This document shows, one piece after another, positions 43,097 through 51,519 of a stretch of DNA of 64,000 nucleotides. The notes under the pieces were generated by a model. That model saw nothing but the letters and a program-made list of their open reading frames with translations, made no database searches and was not told the origin of the DNA. Positions within the stretch are counted from its first letter, which is position 1; every line of letters starts with the position of its first letter. The stretch spans positions 1-64,000 of the forward strand of contig CAMJMR010000008.1 of assembly GCA_946407095.1 (NCBI GenBank), written 5' to 3'. This stretch comes from an uncultured Selenomonadales bacterium (GTDB lineage: Bacteria; Bacillota; Negativicutes; Selenomonadales; Selenomonadaceae). Both the position numbers and the translations under genes were made by a program.

Positions 43097-44605
43097 TCAT
43101 TTCGCGGCGAAGTCGAGGACGCGTTGAGCCATTTCGTCCTTATCGCAAACGTCGGTGTGCAAAATTTCGGCGGTCGAGAGCGCGGCCAAGTTCTTCGGGA
43201 TTTTGACGTTGGTCAAGTCGTGAAGTTTCTTCAGCTGCGCGAAGTCATCGACGCCGTCAATATTCTGTTCCAGAGCCGTAAGCACCGCGCTTGTGAATTT
43301 GTACGGGCTTGCCGTCGAGGCGTTGAGCACGGGGATTAAATCCTTGGTCTTGCCGCGATATTTGTTGATTGCGGCTATCGCAACGGCGGTGTGCGTGTCC
43401 AACAGATATTTGAACGAGCCGTAAACGCGCTTGATAAAATCGCGGGTTTCGTCTTCCGTGACGTATTCGGCATGAAAAATTTTGTCGAGGCGAGTCTTAA
43501 TCTTCTTGTCGACGGTGTACTTGCCGAGCGTGTTCAATTCGCTCATGTAGCGGTTAATCAGCCGCAAATCGCCGCCGCTTTCGTGATACAGCAGGCGTTC
43601 GAGGTTGCTTGAGATAAGAATGTCCATCGAGGGCGTTATCGTCTTGAAGAACTTGCGGTTGCGGTTGTAAGTGCCCGTCCTGAAAAATTCGGTGAGGACG
43701 TTGTTTTCGTTCGACGCGCAGATTAATTTCTTGACAGGCAAGCCCATTTTCAGCGCGTAGTAGGCGGCGAGGATGTTTCCGAAATTTCCGGTCGGGACGC
43801 AGATGTTAATCTTGTCGCCAAGCGTGATTTGCTTCGACTTAATCAGTTCGACGTAGCCGCTGAAGTAGTAGGCGATTTGCGGGACGAGCCGCCCCCAATT
43901 AATCGAGTTGGCTGAACTTAGCTTGACGCCGAGCTTGTCGAGTTCGTCGCGAATTTTCTTGTCGCCGAAGATTTTCTTTACGCCGTTCTGCGCGTCGTCG
44001 AAATTCCCTCTGACCGCCGTGACGTTGACGTTATCGCCCGCCTGCGTGACCATTTGGAGCTTTTGAATCTTGCTGACGCCGTCGTCGGGGTAGAAGACCA
44101 TGATTTTCGTCTGCGGGACATCGGCGAAGCCCGCCAACGCCGCCTTGCCCGTATCGCCCGACGTCGCCACGAGGATTAAGATTTTTTTCGTTTCGCCGAC
44201 CTTTTCGAGAGCCATGCGCATAAGGTGCGGCAACATCTGCAACGCAATGTCTTTGAACGCGCTGGTAGGACCGTGCCACAGTTCCATTGAGCCGACGGGC
44301 GCGATAGGATTTTTCGGGTCTTGAATCAGAATCATGACGGGGACGCGCCTTGAGTCGTCAAACCAGTTGTAGGCGAGTTCGGTGCATTCGCCGAGTTCGT
44401 CTTCGGTGTAGTCCGTCAAAAATTTTCCGAGCAGCCACGCCGAGCGTTGTTCATAAGTCATTCCGCCGAGCCTGCCGATTTCTTCGATTGAAGCCTTAGG
44501 GATTTTTTCGGGCACGAAAAGCCCGCCGTCCGACGCCAGCCCTTGGAGGATGGCCTCCGCCGAACTGACGGGCGCGATTTTCGAGCGTGTACTGATATAT
44601 TTCAA
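43097..44605 (-). CDS. thrC: Threonine synthase
   Basis: The 502-residue protein is of the long (fungal/proteobacterial-like) ThrC type: N-terminal STRSKIAPVSSAEAILQGLASDGGLFVPE, the PLP lysine in HGPTSAFKDIALQ, ATSGDTGKAALAGF for phosphate binding, and VPTGNFGNILAAYYA. It makes threonine from O-phosphohomoserine. No hom or thrB lies nearby. R1 copy E starts 26 bp upstream of the start codon. Confidence 0.95.
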   Translation of the reverse strand: MKYISTRSKIAPVSSAEAILQGLASDGGLFVPEKIPKASIEEIGRLGGMTYEQRSAWLLGKFLTDYTEDELGECTELAYNWFDDSRRVPVMILIQDPKNPIAPVGSMELWHGPTSAFKDIALQMLPHLMRMALEKVGETKKILILVATSGDTGKAALAGFADVPQTKIMVFYPDDGVSKIQKLQMVTQAGDNVNVTAVRGNFDDAQNGVKKIFGDKKIRDELDKLGVKLSSANSINWGRLVPQIAYYFSGYVELIKSKQITLGDKINICVPTGNFGNILAAYYALKMGLPVKKLICASNENNVLTEFFRTGTYNRNRKFFKTITPSMDILISSNLERLLYHESGGDLRLINRYMSELNTLGKYTVDKKIKTRLDKIFHAEYVTEDETRDFIKRVYGSFKYLLDTHTAVAIAAINKYRGKTKDLIPVLNASTASPYKFTSAVLTALEQNIDGVDDFAQLKKLHDLTNVKIPKNLAALSTAEILHTDVCDKDEMAQRVLDFAAK

Positions 44606-44631
44606 ATTAAAAGTCTCCTTTCGTGTAGGAA

Positions 44632-44928
44632 CTAGGGATTGTTGGTAAATTGAATTTATCGGTGGCGATTCGGCGGTTTAATGACTTTTATGTTTAGGAT
44701 CAACTTTTTCTTTGCATGCCCAAAGAAAAAGTAGCAAAAAGAAAACCTCATGCTTGCCAGCGCGCATTCGCCCTCGCGGGGGCGTAAAGCGGTCGTCGAC
44801 GAAGTGTTGCGCCTAACCGAATCCGTCTGTGCCGGCAAAGAAACATCCATGTTTCTGTTGCCGGCGGCCGCCATCCTTGGCGGCCTCGTCCCTTGCTACG
44901 TCTTTGTTAATTTACCAACAGGCCCTAG
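44632..44928 (+). repeat. R1 repeat, copy E, with both terminal inverted repeats
   Basis: Left end CTAGGGATTGTTGGTAAAT (44632-44650); right end AATTTACCAACAGGCCCTAG (44909-44928), its inverted match. Inside: AACTTTTTCTTTG/CAAAGAAAAAGT (about 44702-44733), CCCTCGCGGGGG, a GCCGGCAA-AGAAACAT hairpin (44831-44865) and GGCCGCC-ATCCTT-GGCGGCC (44865-44884). It is almost identical to copy A over hairpins 2-3. It fills the thrC upstream gap and contains no gene. Confidence 0.85.
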
Positions 44929-44979
44929 GAACTAGGGTAAGGGTTTTAGACTTGTTCCTTGTTCCTAAATCCTTGTTTA

Positions 44980-46164
44980 TTACTTCATGCGTAACGAGTT
45001 AATCAAAATCATTGCGGCGAAGACTGCCACGCCCGCCGCCGCGATTATCGGGTTGAACGGCACGGGCGGGCTTTCGAGGGCTGTCGACAACGCGAGCGGT
45101 ATCAAAACCGTCCAGGACAGCACCGCGAGCCAACGATTGAGCTTGACGACACCGGCGGACTTCAAGGCGAGGTCTCTTAGCGTCAAAAAATTTTTCAGCG
45201 TCGACAGTTCGATATCAAGCTTGACGTCGTCCGAGGGCTTGAGCGTCCCGCCCGCCAACAAAATCGCCACGTCGGCGGTTGCAAGCGCGGGCAAGTCTTG
45301 AGTGTCGGTGCCTATCGCCGCCACGACTTTGCCCTTTGCGCGGAAGATTTGAATTTCGCGAGCCTTGCCTTCGGGCGTGAGGTTCGGGCGCACGTAGTCG
45401 AGCATGAACTCTTTGGCAATGCGGTTGACTAATTTTTTCGGCTGCGCCGTGAGCAAAAGCGTTTCGATTTTGAGACCGCGCAGTTCTTCCAGAAATTTCC
45501 GAGCGTCTTCGCTTAAGTCGTCTTTGAGCGCGATAAGCCCGCGAGCCACTCTGCCCGTCGCCACGATTAAAACCGCCTTGCCCTTGACGAGCAGTTGGTC
45601 TGTCCGCGTCCTTAGCGTTGCGTTTATCGACGTGCCCAGGCTGTCAAGCCAACCCGCGCTGCCGACACGAATCAGTGTCCCGTCGACAATCGCTTCGACG
45701 CCGCGCCCGGGCATTTCGCTGAACTTCGTCAACTTCGACAGCCGCAACGGTCGTGCTATCGCCGCGTTGTAGACCGTCCGCCCAAAAAGATTTTGAGCAT
45801 CGCGCTCCGCCGCCGCCGCCATTTTCAAAAGTGCCGATTGCGACATCATTTGCGGCACGATGTCCGTTATGAAGCATTCGCCGCAAGTCAGCACGCGATT
45901 GAACGGCAACGCCACGACTTGAGCCTCCGCCAAGGTTTTCAGCGCGCTTGAGTTGTTGAGCGTCACGCCGAGCTTTTTCAACCGCCGCCGCGTCAAAAAC
46001 GTTGCGAACGCCTCCGCCAAGACGAAGCATATCGGCGAGCCCGCGATAAACATCGACAGCCCCGTTGTTACGGCCGAGTCGACGCCGCGAGTAAAGTAGA
46101 TCCACGCTACCAAGCCTCCGCTTACAACCGCGTCGATTAGGAACAGTAGAATTATTTTTTTCAC
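44980..46164 (-). CDS. P1B-type-ATPase-like protein lacking catalytic motifs (pseudoenzyme)
   Basis: The protein has 394 residues from GTG 46164, which overlaps the upstream stop (GTGA). It aligns by eye with the second half of metal-transporting P-type ATPases, with membrane helices at both ends. Each signature is altered: the CPC position reads SPI (AGSPICFVLAEA), DKTGTLT reads PFNRVLT, and GDGxNDxPAL reads GTDTQDLPAL. The flanking scaffold is kept (VARGLIALKDDL, ALKSAGVVKLNRWLAVLSWT). Without the acceptor Asp it cannot pump by the usual cycle. It is translationally coupled to the dehydrogenase gene. Confidence 0.75.
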   Translation of the reverse strand: MKKIILLFLIDAVVSGGLVAWIYFTRGVDSAVTTGLSMFIAGSPICFVLAEAFATFLTRRRLKKLGVTLNNSSALKTLAEAQVVALPFNRVLTCGECFITDIVPQMMSQSALLKMAAAAERDAQNLFGRTVYNAAIARPLRLSKLTKFSEMPGRGVEAIVDGTLIRVGSAGWLDSLGTSINATLRTRTDQLLVKGKAVLIVATGRVARGLIALKDDLSEDARKFLEELRGLKIETLLLTAQPKKLVNRIAKEFMLDYVRPNLTPEGKAREIQIFRAKGKVVAAIGTDTQDLPALATADVAILLAGGTLKPSDDVKLDIELSTLKNFLTLRDLALKSAGVVKLNRWLAVLSWTVLIPLALSTALESPPVPFNPIIAAAGVAVFAAMILINSLRMK

Positions 46165-47126
46165 GCGTTGACGACGTTCACCGCCTTGCCCGCCAGCCAC
46201 GCCTTGAGATTGTCGACGGCAATGTTCATGAGCCGCGCGCGCGATTCTTTGGGAGCCCAGCTGATGTGCGGTGTGATAAAACAGTTCTTCGCGCCGAGCA
46301 AGGGGTTATCGCCCTTAATCGGTTCGGTGCTTACCACGTCGACGCCCGCCGCCAAAACCTTGCCGCTGTCTAGAGCCGCCCGCAAATCCTCTTCGACGAC
46401 CAGACCGCCGCGACTGTTGTTGAGGATTATGACGCCGTCTTTCATTTTGGCGATGTTCGCCGCGCAGATTATCCCTTTCGTCGAGGGGAACAGCGGGCAG
46501 TGCAACGCGATAACGTCCGAGCGGGCAAAGAGTTCGTCGAGCGCAACGAAATCGCAATCGCCGAGCTTCGTGCCGACTTCGCGCATTGCGTCGAACGCGA
46601 TAACCTTCATGCCGAAAGCCGCCGCCAACTTGCCCGTCGCCTGCCCGATTCGCCCGTAGCCGATAACGCCCATGGTCTTGCCCGCCAATTCAATCAGCGG
46701 ATAATCCCAAAAGCAAAAGTCGGCGCAACTTTCCCAACGCCCGTCGTGAACGGCTTGACTGTGATGCGCCACGTGATGGCAAATCTCCAACAGCAACGCG
46801 AAGGCGAATTGCGCAACGGATTGCGTGCCGTAAGTCGGGATGTTCGTGACGGGAATGCCGCGCTCCTTCGCCGCCGCCGTGTCGACGACATTGTAGCCCG
46901 TCGCCAAGACTCCGATGTATTTTACGTTGGTGGAGTCGAAGATTTTTTTTGTCAGCGGGGTTTTGTTCGTGAAGACAACCTCCGCGTCCCCGATTCGCGA
47001 AATAATTTCGGCGTCGTCAGTCAAGCTCGTGCGGTCGTAGATTTTGCATTCGCCCAGAGCCTCCAGAGCCTCCCAAGTCAAATCGCCGGGATTGAGCGTG
47101 TAGCCGTCAAGTACAACAATTTTCAT
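46161..47126 (-). CDS. D-isomer-specific 2-hydroxyacid dehydrogenase (glycerate dehydrogenase/hydroxypyruvate reductase type)
   Basis: The protein has 321 residues from ATG 47126 (AGGAGGTTTTCGGA). The N-terminal catalytic half carries LATGYNVVDTAAAKERGIPVTN, the NAD site is TMGVIGYGRIGQATGK, and the catalytic Arg/Glu/His lie in LNNSRGGLVVEEDL, AAGVDVVSTEP and TPHISWAP. It reduces a 2-keto acid such as hydroxypyruvate with NADH. Its stop overlaps the start of the P-type-ATPase-like gene. Confidence 0.92.
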   Translation of the reverse strand: MKIVVLDGYTLNPGDLTWEALEALGECKIYDRTSLTDDAEIISRIGDAEVVFTNKTPLTKKIFDSTNVKYIGVLATGYNVVDTAAAKERGIPVTNIPTYGTQSVAQFAFALLLEICHHVAHHSQAVHDGRWESCADFCFWDYPLIELAGKTMGVIGYGRIGQATGKLAAAFGMKVIAFDAMREVGTKLGDCDFVALDELFARSDVIALHCPLFPSTKGIICAANIAKMKDGVIILNNSRGGLVVEEDLRAALDSGKVLAAGVDVVSTEPIKGDNPLLGAKNCFITPHISWAPKESRARLMNIAVDNLKAWLAGKAVNVVNA

Positions 47127-47173
47127 TCCGAAAACCTCCTTCAAGCAATTTATACACGGCGCAAAAAAAATAT

Positions 47174-48652
47174 TCAATAGAACGCCAAAAAATTCGTCGC
47201 GAGCATGACGACGCCGCTGAAAGTGCCCGTTGCCAGCGCGATTAAATTTTTGTGGCGCATAGGCGGCAAAAGTGACAGCGCGCCGAAAAACATCGGGGCA
47301 AGCGGGATAAAGTATCGCCCTTGCACGCCTTTGACGAATTCACAGCCGACGGGCGACCACGTCAGATAATCGAACAGGAAAAACGCCGTCGTCGAAATTC
47401 CTGCGGCAAAGAGCATCGTTGCGCGTTCGGCAAGCGTCAGCCGCAAACCGTTCGACAGCGCGAAAAAAAGTAACGTTATCGTGTGCAATATGCAAAACCA
47501 AAACGGAAGCAACAACTTGCCGTTCGCGCCCCACATGCCAAAGAAGCTTGCGCAATAAAAAAATCTGCCGACAATAAGCGAATTGGTCATCGCGTTGAAG
47601 AAAGCTTGCGGGTGTTCGGCGACGAGGCTTTTCTGCGCGGCAAGGTCAACGTTCTCAAAGGATGGATAATCGGGACCCAGATAATTGTGCGCGGTTGCCG
47701 GTTCGACGTCCGTCATACCCGCCGTAAGCTCCGTCCAGCCGAGTGACGTCAGCAAGTTCAAAAGCAAAATCGCCGCGCCGAATGCCAAAAATTTCTTCAA
47801 GCCGCCTGCGCGGTCACGCGGAATTAAAAAGTACAGCAACAGAATCGTGCCGTAGACGAATTTTGAACAGGCAAGCATTATCGCCAAGATTATCAGCCCG
47901 AAAATTTCTGCGCGGGAAAATTTTTCCGCCGAACGCCTAAGCGACAAAAGCCACGCCGTCCCCAAAAAGCATACGCCGAAAGTCACAGCGTCCGCCGAAG
48001 TCGACGCCGCCTCAATCAAAAACATCGGCATCATCGCCAAAAGGAAAATCAGCGTCTTTGCTTCGGGCAAAAGCTTCATCGCTCCAAAGACGCACGCCGC
48101 CGCGAAGATTAATCCGCTCAAGCCCATAAGGTAATAAATTTCACCCGCGCTTAAGTTCAGGCTCCGTCCGATAAACGCGGCAACGGCTTGCGGCAGATAA
48201 GTCGGCGGCGGATATGCGCCCGTGTTCGGTATCAAGCCCGATTCGCGCGCGTCGGCGTTGAGCGGCGTCGACAAAAAGGTTTTGAACTCGTCGAAGGAAT
48301 ACTTCACGTCGCGCGAATCATCATCGACCCCAAAAAGGCATTCGTCGGGGATTAGGGACAGCGGGATGCTCGCCGCGTACATTTTTTCCGTCGCCGCGTC
48401 GGGCGAACGATTTTCCCAGCCGAAACTTTTTTTGTTGCCGCCCGCGATTGTCTTCAATACGTCGTCCTGTTTGGCGACGGGGCTCAAAAAAATTCCCTCC
48501 GATATTTGCCAAGCTCGCGCCATGTGAAGCGGTTCGTCCATTAATCGGTAGGGCGGGCGCGTGAACAAAATCATCACGCCGAAAAGTACGAACAGCGCGA
48601 TAAAAATTTTTTCCGCGCCGAAATGTTCAATGCGTTGTTCAAGAAAGTTCAT
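47174..48652 (-). CDS. DUF2142 family polytopic membrane protein
   Basis: The 492-residue protein has about 11-12 hydrophobic helices. The PPYRLMDEPLHMARAWQISEG segment after the first helix and the large extracytoplasmic loop with IPNTGAYPPPTYLPQAVAAFIGR are typical of DUF2142, a GT-C-fold family linked to surface polysaccharide. It may be a lipid-linked sugar transferase. It overlaps the end of the CobT-like gene by four bases (ATGA) and precedes the dehydrogenase gene by 47 bp. Confidence 0.85.
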   Translation of the reverse strand: MNFLEQRIEHFGAEKIFIALFVLFGVMILFTRPPYRLMDEPLHMARAWQISEGIFLSPVAKQDDVLKTIAGGNKKSFGWENRSPDAATEKMYAASIPLSLIPDECLFGVDDDSRDVKYSFDEFKTFLSTPLNADARESGLIPNTGAYPPPTYLPQAVAAFIGRSLNLSAGEIYYLMGLSGLIFAAACVFGAMKLLPEAKTLIFLLAMMPMFLIEAASTSADAVTFGVCFLGTAWLLSLRRSAEKFSRAEIFGLIILAIMLACSKFVYGTILLLYFLIPRDRAGGLKKFLAFGAAILLLNLLTSLGWTELTAGMTDVEPATAHNYLGPDYPSFENVDLAAQKSLVAEHPQAFFNAMTNSLIVGRFFYCASFFGMWGANGKLLLPFWFCILHTITLLFFALSNGLRLTLAERATMLFAAGISTTAFFLFDYLTWSPVGCEFVKGVQGRYFIPLAPMFFGALSLLPPMRHKNLIALATGTFSGVVMLATNFLAFY

Positions 48653-50682
48653 TTTATCGCTTTAGTCACACCTGCATCGTCGAAGGTTTTCATTTCGTTC
48701 AGCGCAGTCAAAGCCGCCTCGACAATCTCGACGCCCATGCACGCCGCCTCGCCGTCGAAGCCGATAGGATGCCCGTCGTGGTTTCGGAGCTCGATAAGCT
48801 GAGCCGAACGCAGGACGAACGGTCGGATTTCGGGGCAAATTTTTTCCAGGTAGCGCGTGATAATGTCAATGGCACCCGTGTCGACGACAATCAGCGTGGA
48901 ATTGTGCGCCGCCGCAACCAACGCGCCGATAATCGCGCTCGTCAAGCAACGGTATTCCTTCGGGACGTGTTGCAAAAATTCTTCGGGCGGATATTTCAGC
49001 GTGCCGTCTTCCGTCAAAAGTTCGGCGGCGAAACGGTCGGCAAGCTTATCAATCAGCAAATTGCTTAAGTCAGTCATTGCGACAATCGGCGTGTCGAAGG
49101 TGACTTCCTCGGCAATATTGCGCCCGAAATTGAACGCGACGTTGACATTTTCCTCCGGGTCGACGACGCCCAAAAAAATTTTCATGCCGAAAGTCCGAGT
49201 CGTTGCGCTAAAGTCCATGGACAAATCGCGGCGAGCTTTCGGGTCTTTCGGGTCGTAATTGTCGGGGTCGACGAGCGACGGGCAATTTTCAAAATTCGTG
49301 AAGGCAAGCGCGGCGTGCCGCAAGTTATTGGTCGGGCGGTCTTCGTTGGCTATGCCCGCGACTTGAACGGCAATTTCCTCCAAATATCCGAGGCTCCTGC
49401 GCGGCTTGGTCAAGCTGTCGAGAATTTCGCGGCAATTATTCATTGGGCGGTCGTGGAGGCGCGGCATCGTCTGCAAGTAGAAATTAAACGTCCTGTCGGT
49501 GGCGGCAATGCCGTCGTCTTCGTCATCGCCCATGATGCGAATATTCATCGGGTAGGTGCGCGGGATGTTCAAAGTTTGCGTGCTGAAAGGCAATTCGACA
49601 CTTTCCATGCGGTGTTCGCTTACGTGGAAGTCGACGGGTATTTCTTCAATCTGAATTTCATCGCCGAGAAGCTCTTGAATGTCTTCAATCGAGTCAAGCC
49701 CTTCGACGCCGTCAAGTCCGATTTGCCGCTTGAAAGTTTCGAGCATGGTATCTTCCTCCGCAAATTCGCCGTCGAAGTCGGCATCGGGGCCGCAAACGAA
49801 AATGTAAACAAGATTGTCGAGAATGCGGGCGGCGATTGACGAGCCTATCGCTTCACCGAGCGCAAGGTCGAGATTGAAAATCGGCTCAAGTCCAAGATAG
49901 TCGATAATTTCTCTGTGCCCGATTTCGCGCCCGACGTGAGAGGCGATAAGGCAGTCGAAGGTTTGCGGTAAAATTTCTTCGGCGACGAGCGCGGCGGCGG
50001 CAGTGTTGAAGCCGTCCAGCACGACGACGCAATTATGATGGTAAGCCGCGATAATCACGCCCGCCATTGCCCCGAATTCGTAGCCGCCAACCTTAACCAG
50101 CACGTCAAGCAAAGCGGTGCGGTCGGGCTTGTTGACTTCGAGGGCGCGACGAACGATTTCGATTTTGTGAGCAAGTTTTTCGTCGTCAATGTCGGAACCG
50201 CGTCCCGTCACTTCTTCGGGCTCCAAGTCGAGGTAAGCGGCAGTCATGGCGGCGGCGACGGTCGTATTGCCGATACCCATTTCGCCGATAAGGAAACAGT
50301 TGCAGCCCGCCGCGATAGCCTCCTCCGCCAGCTGCTTGCCTGTGCGAACGGACTGCGCGGCCTCCTCAAAAGTCATTGCGGCTCCTTCGGCGATGTTGTT
50401 GGTGCCGCGAGAAATTTTCCTGTCGACGAGGCCGGGCAAGTTTGAAATATCGGCGTCGACGCCCACATCCACAACGTACAGCTCCGAATAGGCGAACTTC
50501 GCGAAGGCATTGGCGGCGGCTCCGCCCTCAAGCAGATAATTCTTGACCATGTCGGCGGTCGTGGCTTGCGGGTATGCGCTGACGTTTTCCTTCGCGACGC
50601 CGTGATCCGCGCAGAAAATGAACGTACACTTTTTGGATTTGCCGACGGAACGATACAGCTCGGCTACGTGAGTAAAAGTCAT
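48649..50682 (-). CDS. Double CobT-like protein (nicotinate-nucleotide-dimethylbenzimidazole phosphoribosyltransferase related)
   Basis: The 677-residue protein is about twice CobT length. Residues 1-300 match CobT from its ADHGVA motif on (FCADHGVAKENVSAYPQ, GEMGIGNTT, ASHVGREIGHREI, LALGEAIGSS with the catalytic Glu). They lack the first 50 or so residues of CobT, which contain the LTKPxGSLG substrate loop. After an acidic linker, residues about 400-677 start with SLTKPRRSLGYLEEIAVQVAGI and end with FDGEAACMG...LNEMKTFDDAGV, the two ends of a CobT. The middle of that second half is diverged. It may still activate lower-ligand bases for cobamides, or be a derived enzyme. Confidence 0.75.
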   Translation of the reverse strand: MTFTHVAELYRSVGKSKKCTFIFCADHGVAKENVSAYPQATTADMVKNYLLEGGAAANAFAKFAYSELYVVDVGVDADISNLPGLVDRKISRGTNNIAEGAAMTFEEAAQSVRTGKQLAEEAIAAGCNCFLIGEMGIGNTTVAAAMTAAYLDLEPEEVTGRGSDIDDEKLAHKIEIVRRALEVNKPDRTALLDVLVKVGGYEFGAMAGVIIAAYHHNCVVVLDGFNTAAAALVAEEILPQTFDCLIASHVGREIGHREIIDYLGLEPIFNLDLALGEAIGSSIAARILDNLVYIFVCGPDADFDGEFAEEDTMLETFKRQIGLDGVEGLDSIEDIQELLGDEIQIEEIPVDFHVSEHRMESVELPFSTQTLNIPRTYPMNIRIMGDDEDDGIAATDRTFNFYLQTMPRLHDRPMNNCREILDSLTKPRRSLGYLEEIAVQVAGIANEDRPTNNLRHAALAFTNFENCPSLVDPDNYDPKDPKARRDLSMDFSATTRTFGMKIFLGVVDPEENVNVAFNFGRNIAEEVTFDTPIVAMTDLSNLLIDKLADRFAAELLTEDGTLKYPPEEFLQHVPKEYRCLTSAIIGALVAAAHNSTLIVVDTGAIDIITRYLEKICPEIRPFVLRSAQLIELRNHDGHPIGFDGEAACMGVEIVEAALTALNEMKTFDDAGVTKAIK

Positions 50683-50697
50683 CTATTTGCCTCCTGT

Positions 50698-50963
50698 GGG
50701 CGTGTTGGTAAATTAACGAAGACGTTGCAAAGGACAGAGGCCGCCAAGGATGGCGGCCGCCCGCGCTATTGAGCGTGATGCGAAATAAGCGGGCACGAGC
50801 GGCTGACCGGGACGCGGGCGTTGCGTCAGTGGACGGTATCCGCCCCTGCGAGGCGAATTTCTTTGCTACTTTCTTTCTTCGCTGAAAGAAAGTAGATTCG
50901 ATTAATCAAAAGCCATTGACACGTTGAATCGGAGCCGACAACTCAGTTTACCAACATCCCTAG
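50698..50963 (-). repeat. R1 repeat, copy F, with both terminal inverted repeats
   Basis: Ends: GTGTTGGTAAATTAACG (from 50702) and CAGTTTACCAACATCCCTAG (to 50963). On the minus strand: CTACTTTCTTTC/GAAAGAAAGTAG, CGCCTCGCAGGGGCG, CGCGTCCCGGTCAGCCGC, GCCCGC...GCGGGC (third hairpin, a completely different arm sequence from other copies but still paired) and GGCCGCC-ATCCTT-GGCGGCC. Its terminal CTAG provides the stop codon of the SpeD-like gene (50960-50962). Confidence 0.85.
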
Positions 50964-51400
50964 TTCCTAATTCCCAATTTCTTAACAACCTTCGCGCCGG
51001 CATTCTTCACGCGCCTCAACGGAGCGACACGAACCTTTATTTTCGGCTTAATCTCGCGTTCAAGTCCGAAATCGCCGCGCTTAAGGAAAGTCGATTTGAT
51101 TTTGTCGGGGCGGAAGAATTTGCTGATGGCCGCAGAAAGTGCTTCGGGCTCTTCGGAGTCGGCGCAAGTAAAAATATCGACAGCGACGTAGCGCAGTTCC
51201 TTGTATATGTGCAAGGCGATATGCCCCGCAATGAACGCGCCGATAATCGAATAATGCCCCTCGTCTATCATTTCGGAGCAAAGGCTCGGCTCGTTGCCCA
51301 TGACGCCCTTCAGCGTGTCTTTTATTTCCTCGAAACCGCCAAGCCTGTTTGTGTCGCAGTTGTACAAGTCCAATGTTAATTGACGTGCTAAAATTTTCAT
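50960..51400 (-). CDS. S-adenosylmethionine decarboxylase-like protein without the pyruvoyl-forming serine
   Basis: The protein has 146 residues from ATG 51400. The order of features matches prokaryotic SpeD: an N-terminal LTLDLYNCD, then GHIALHIYKELRYVAVDIFTC where SpeD has SHxxxHTWPExGYAAxDxFTC. The autocleavage Ser is Gly here and TWPE is IYKE, while the His and the later Cys of the active site remain. It should not self-process to a pyruvoyl enzyme. The C-terminal 30 residues are basic, and the last codons run into an R1 end. It may be a non-enzymatic SAM-binding relative. Confidence 0.7.
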   Translation of the reverse strand: MKILARQLTLDLYNCDTNRLGGFEEIKDTLKGVMGNEPSLCSEMIDEGHYSIIGAFIAGHIALHIYKELRYVAVDIFTCADSEEPEALSAAISKFFRPDKIKSTFLKRGDFGLEREIKPKIKVRVAPLRRVKNAGAKVVKKLGIRN

Positions 51401-51422
51401 TATGCTCATCCTTTCCGCGCAG

Positions 51423-51450
51423 ATTATAGCAGTTATCGGCGAAGAAACAA
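51423..51450 (-). promoter_or_regulatory. Promoter of the SpeD-like gene
   Basis: On the minus strand TTGTTT (51450-51445), a 16-base spacer and perfect TATAAT (51428-51423) lie about 22 bp upstream of ATG 51400. Confidence 0.65.
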
Positions 51451-51483
51451 ATCACTGCTTGAAAAATTTTTCCCGCTCCAAAT

Positions 51484-51511
51484 AAAAAAACCTCAGGCAT
51501 TGCGCTTGAGG
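51484..51511 (-). terminator. Terminator after the radical SAM gene
   Basis: On the minus strand CCTCAAGCGCAATGCCTGAGG (5-7-bp stem) is followed by seven T, nine bases after the stop at 51520. Confidence 0.8.
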
Positions 51512-51519
51512 GTTTCTTT

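Noticed and set aside
50683..50960. Cobalamin riboswitch upstream of the CobT-like gene
   Set aside because: The gap is an R1 repeat with its own hairpins, and no B12-box-like sequence was found.
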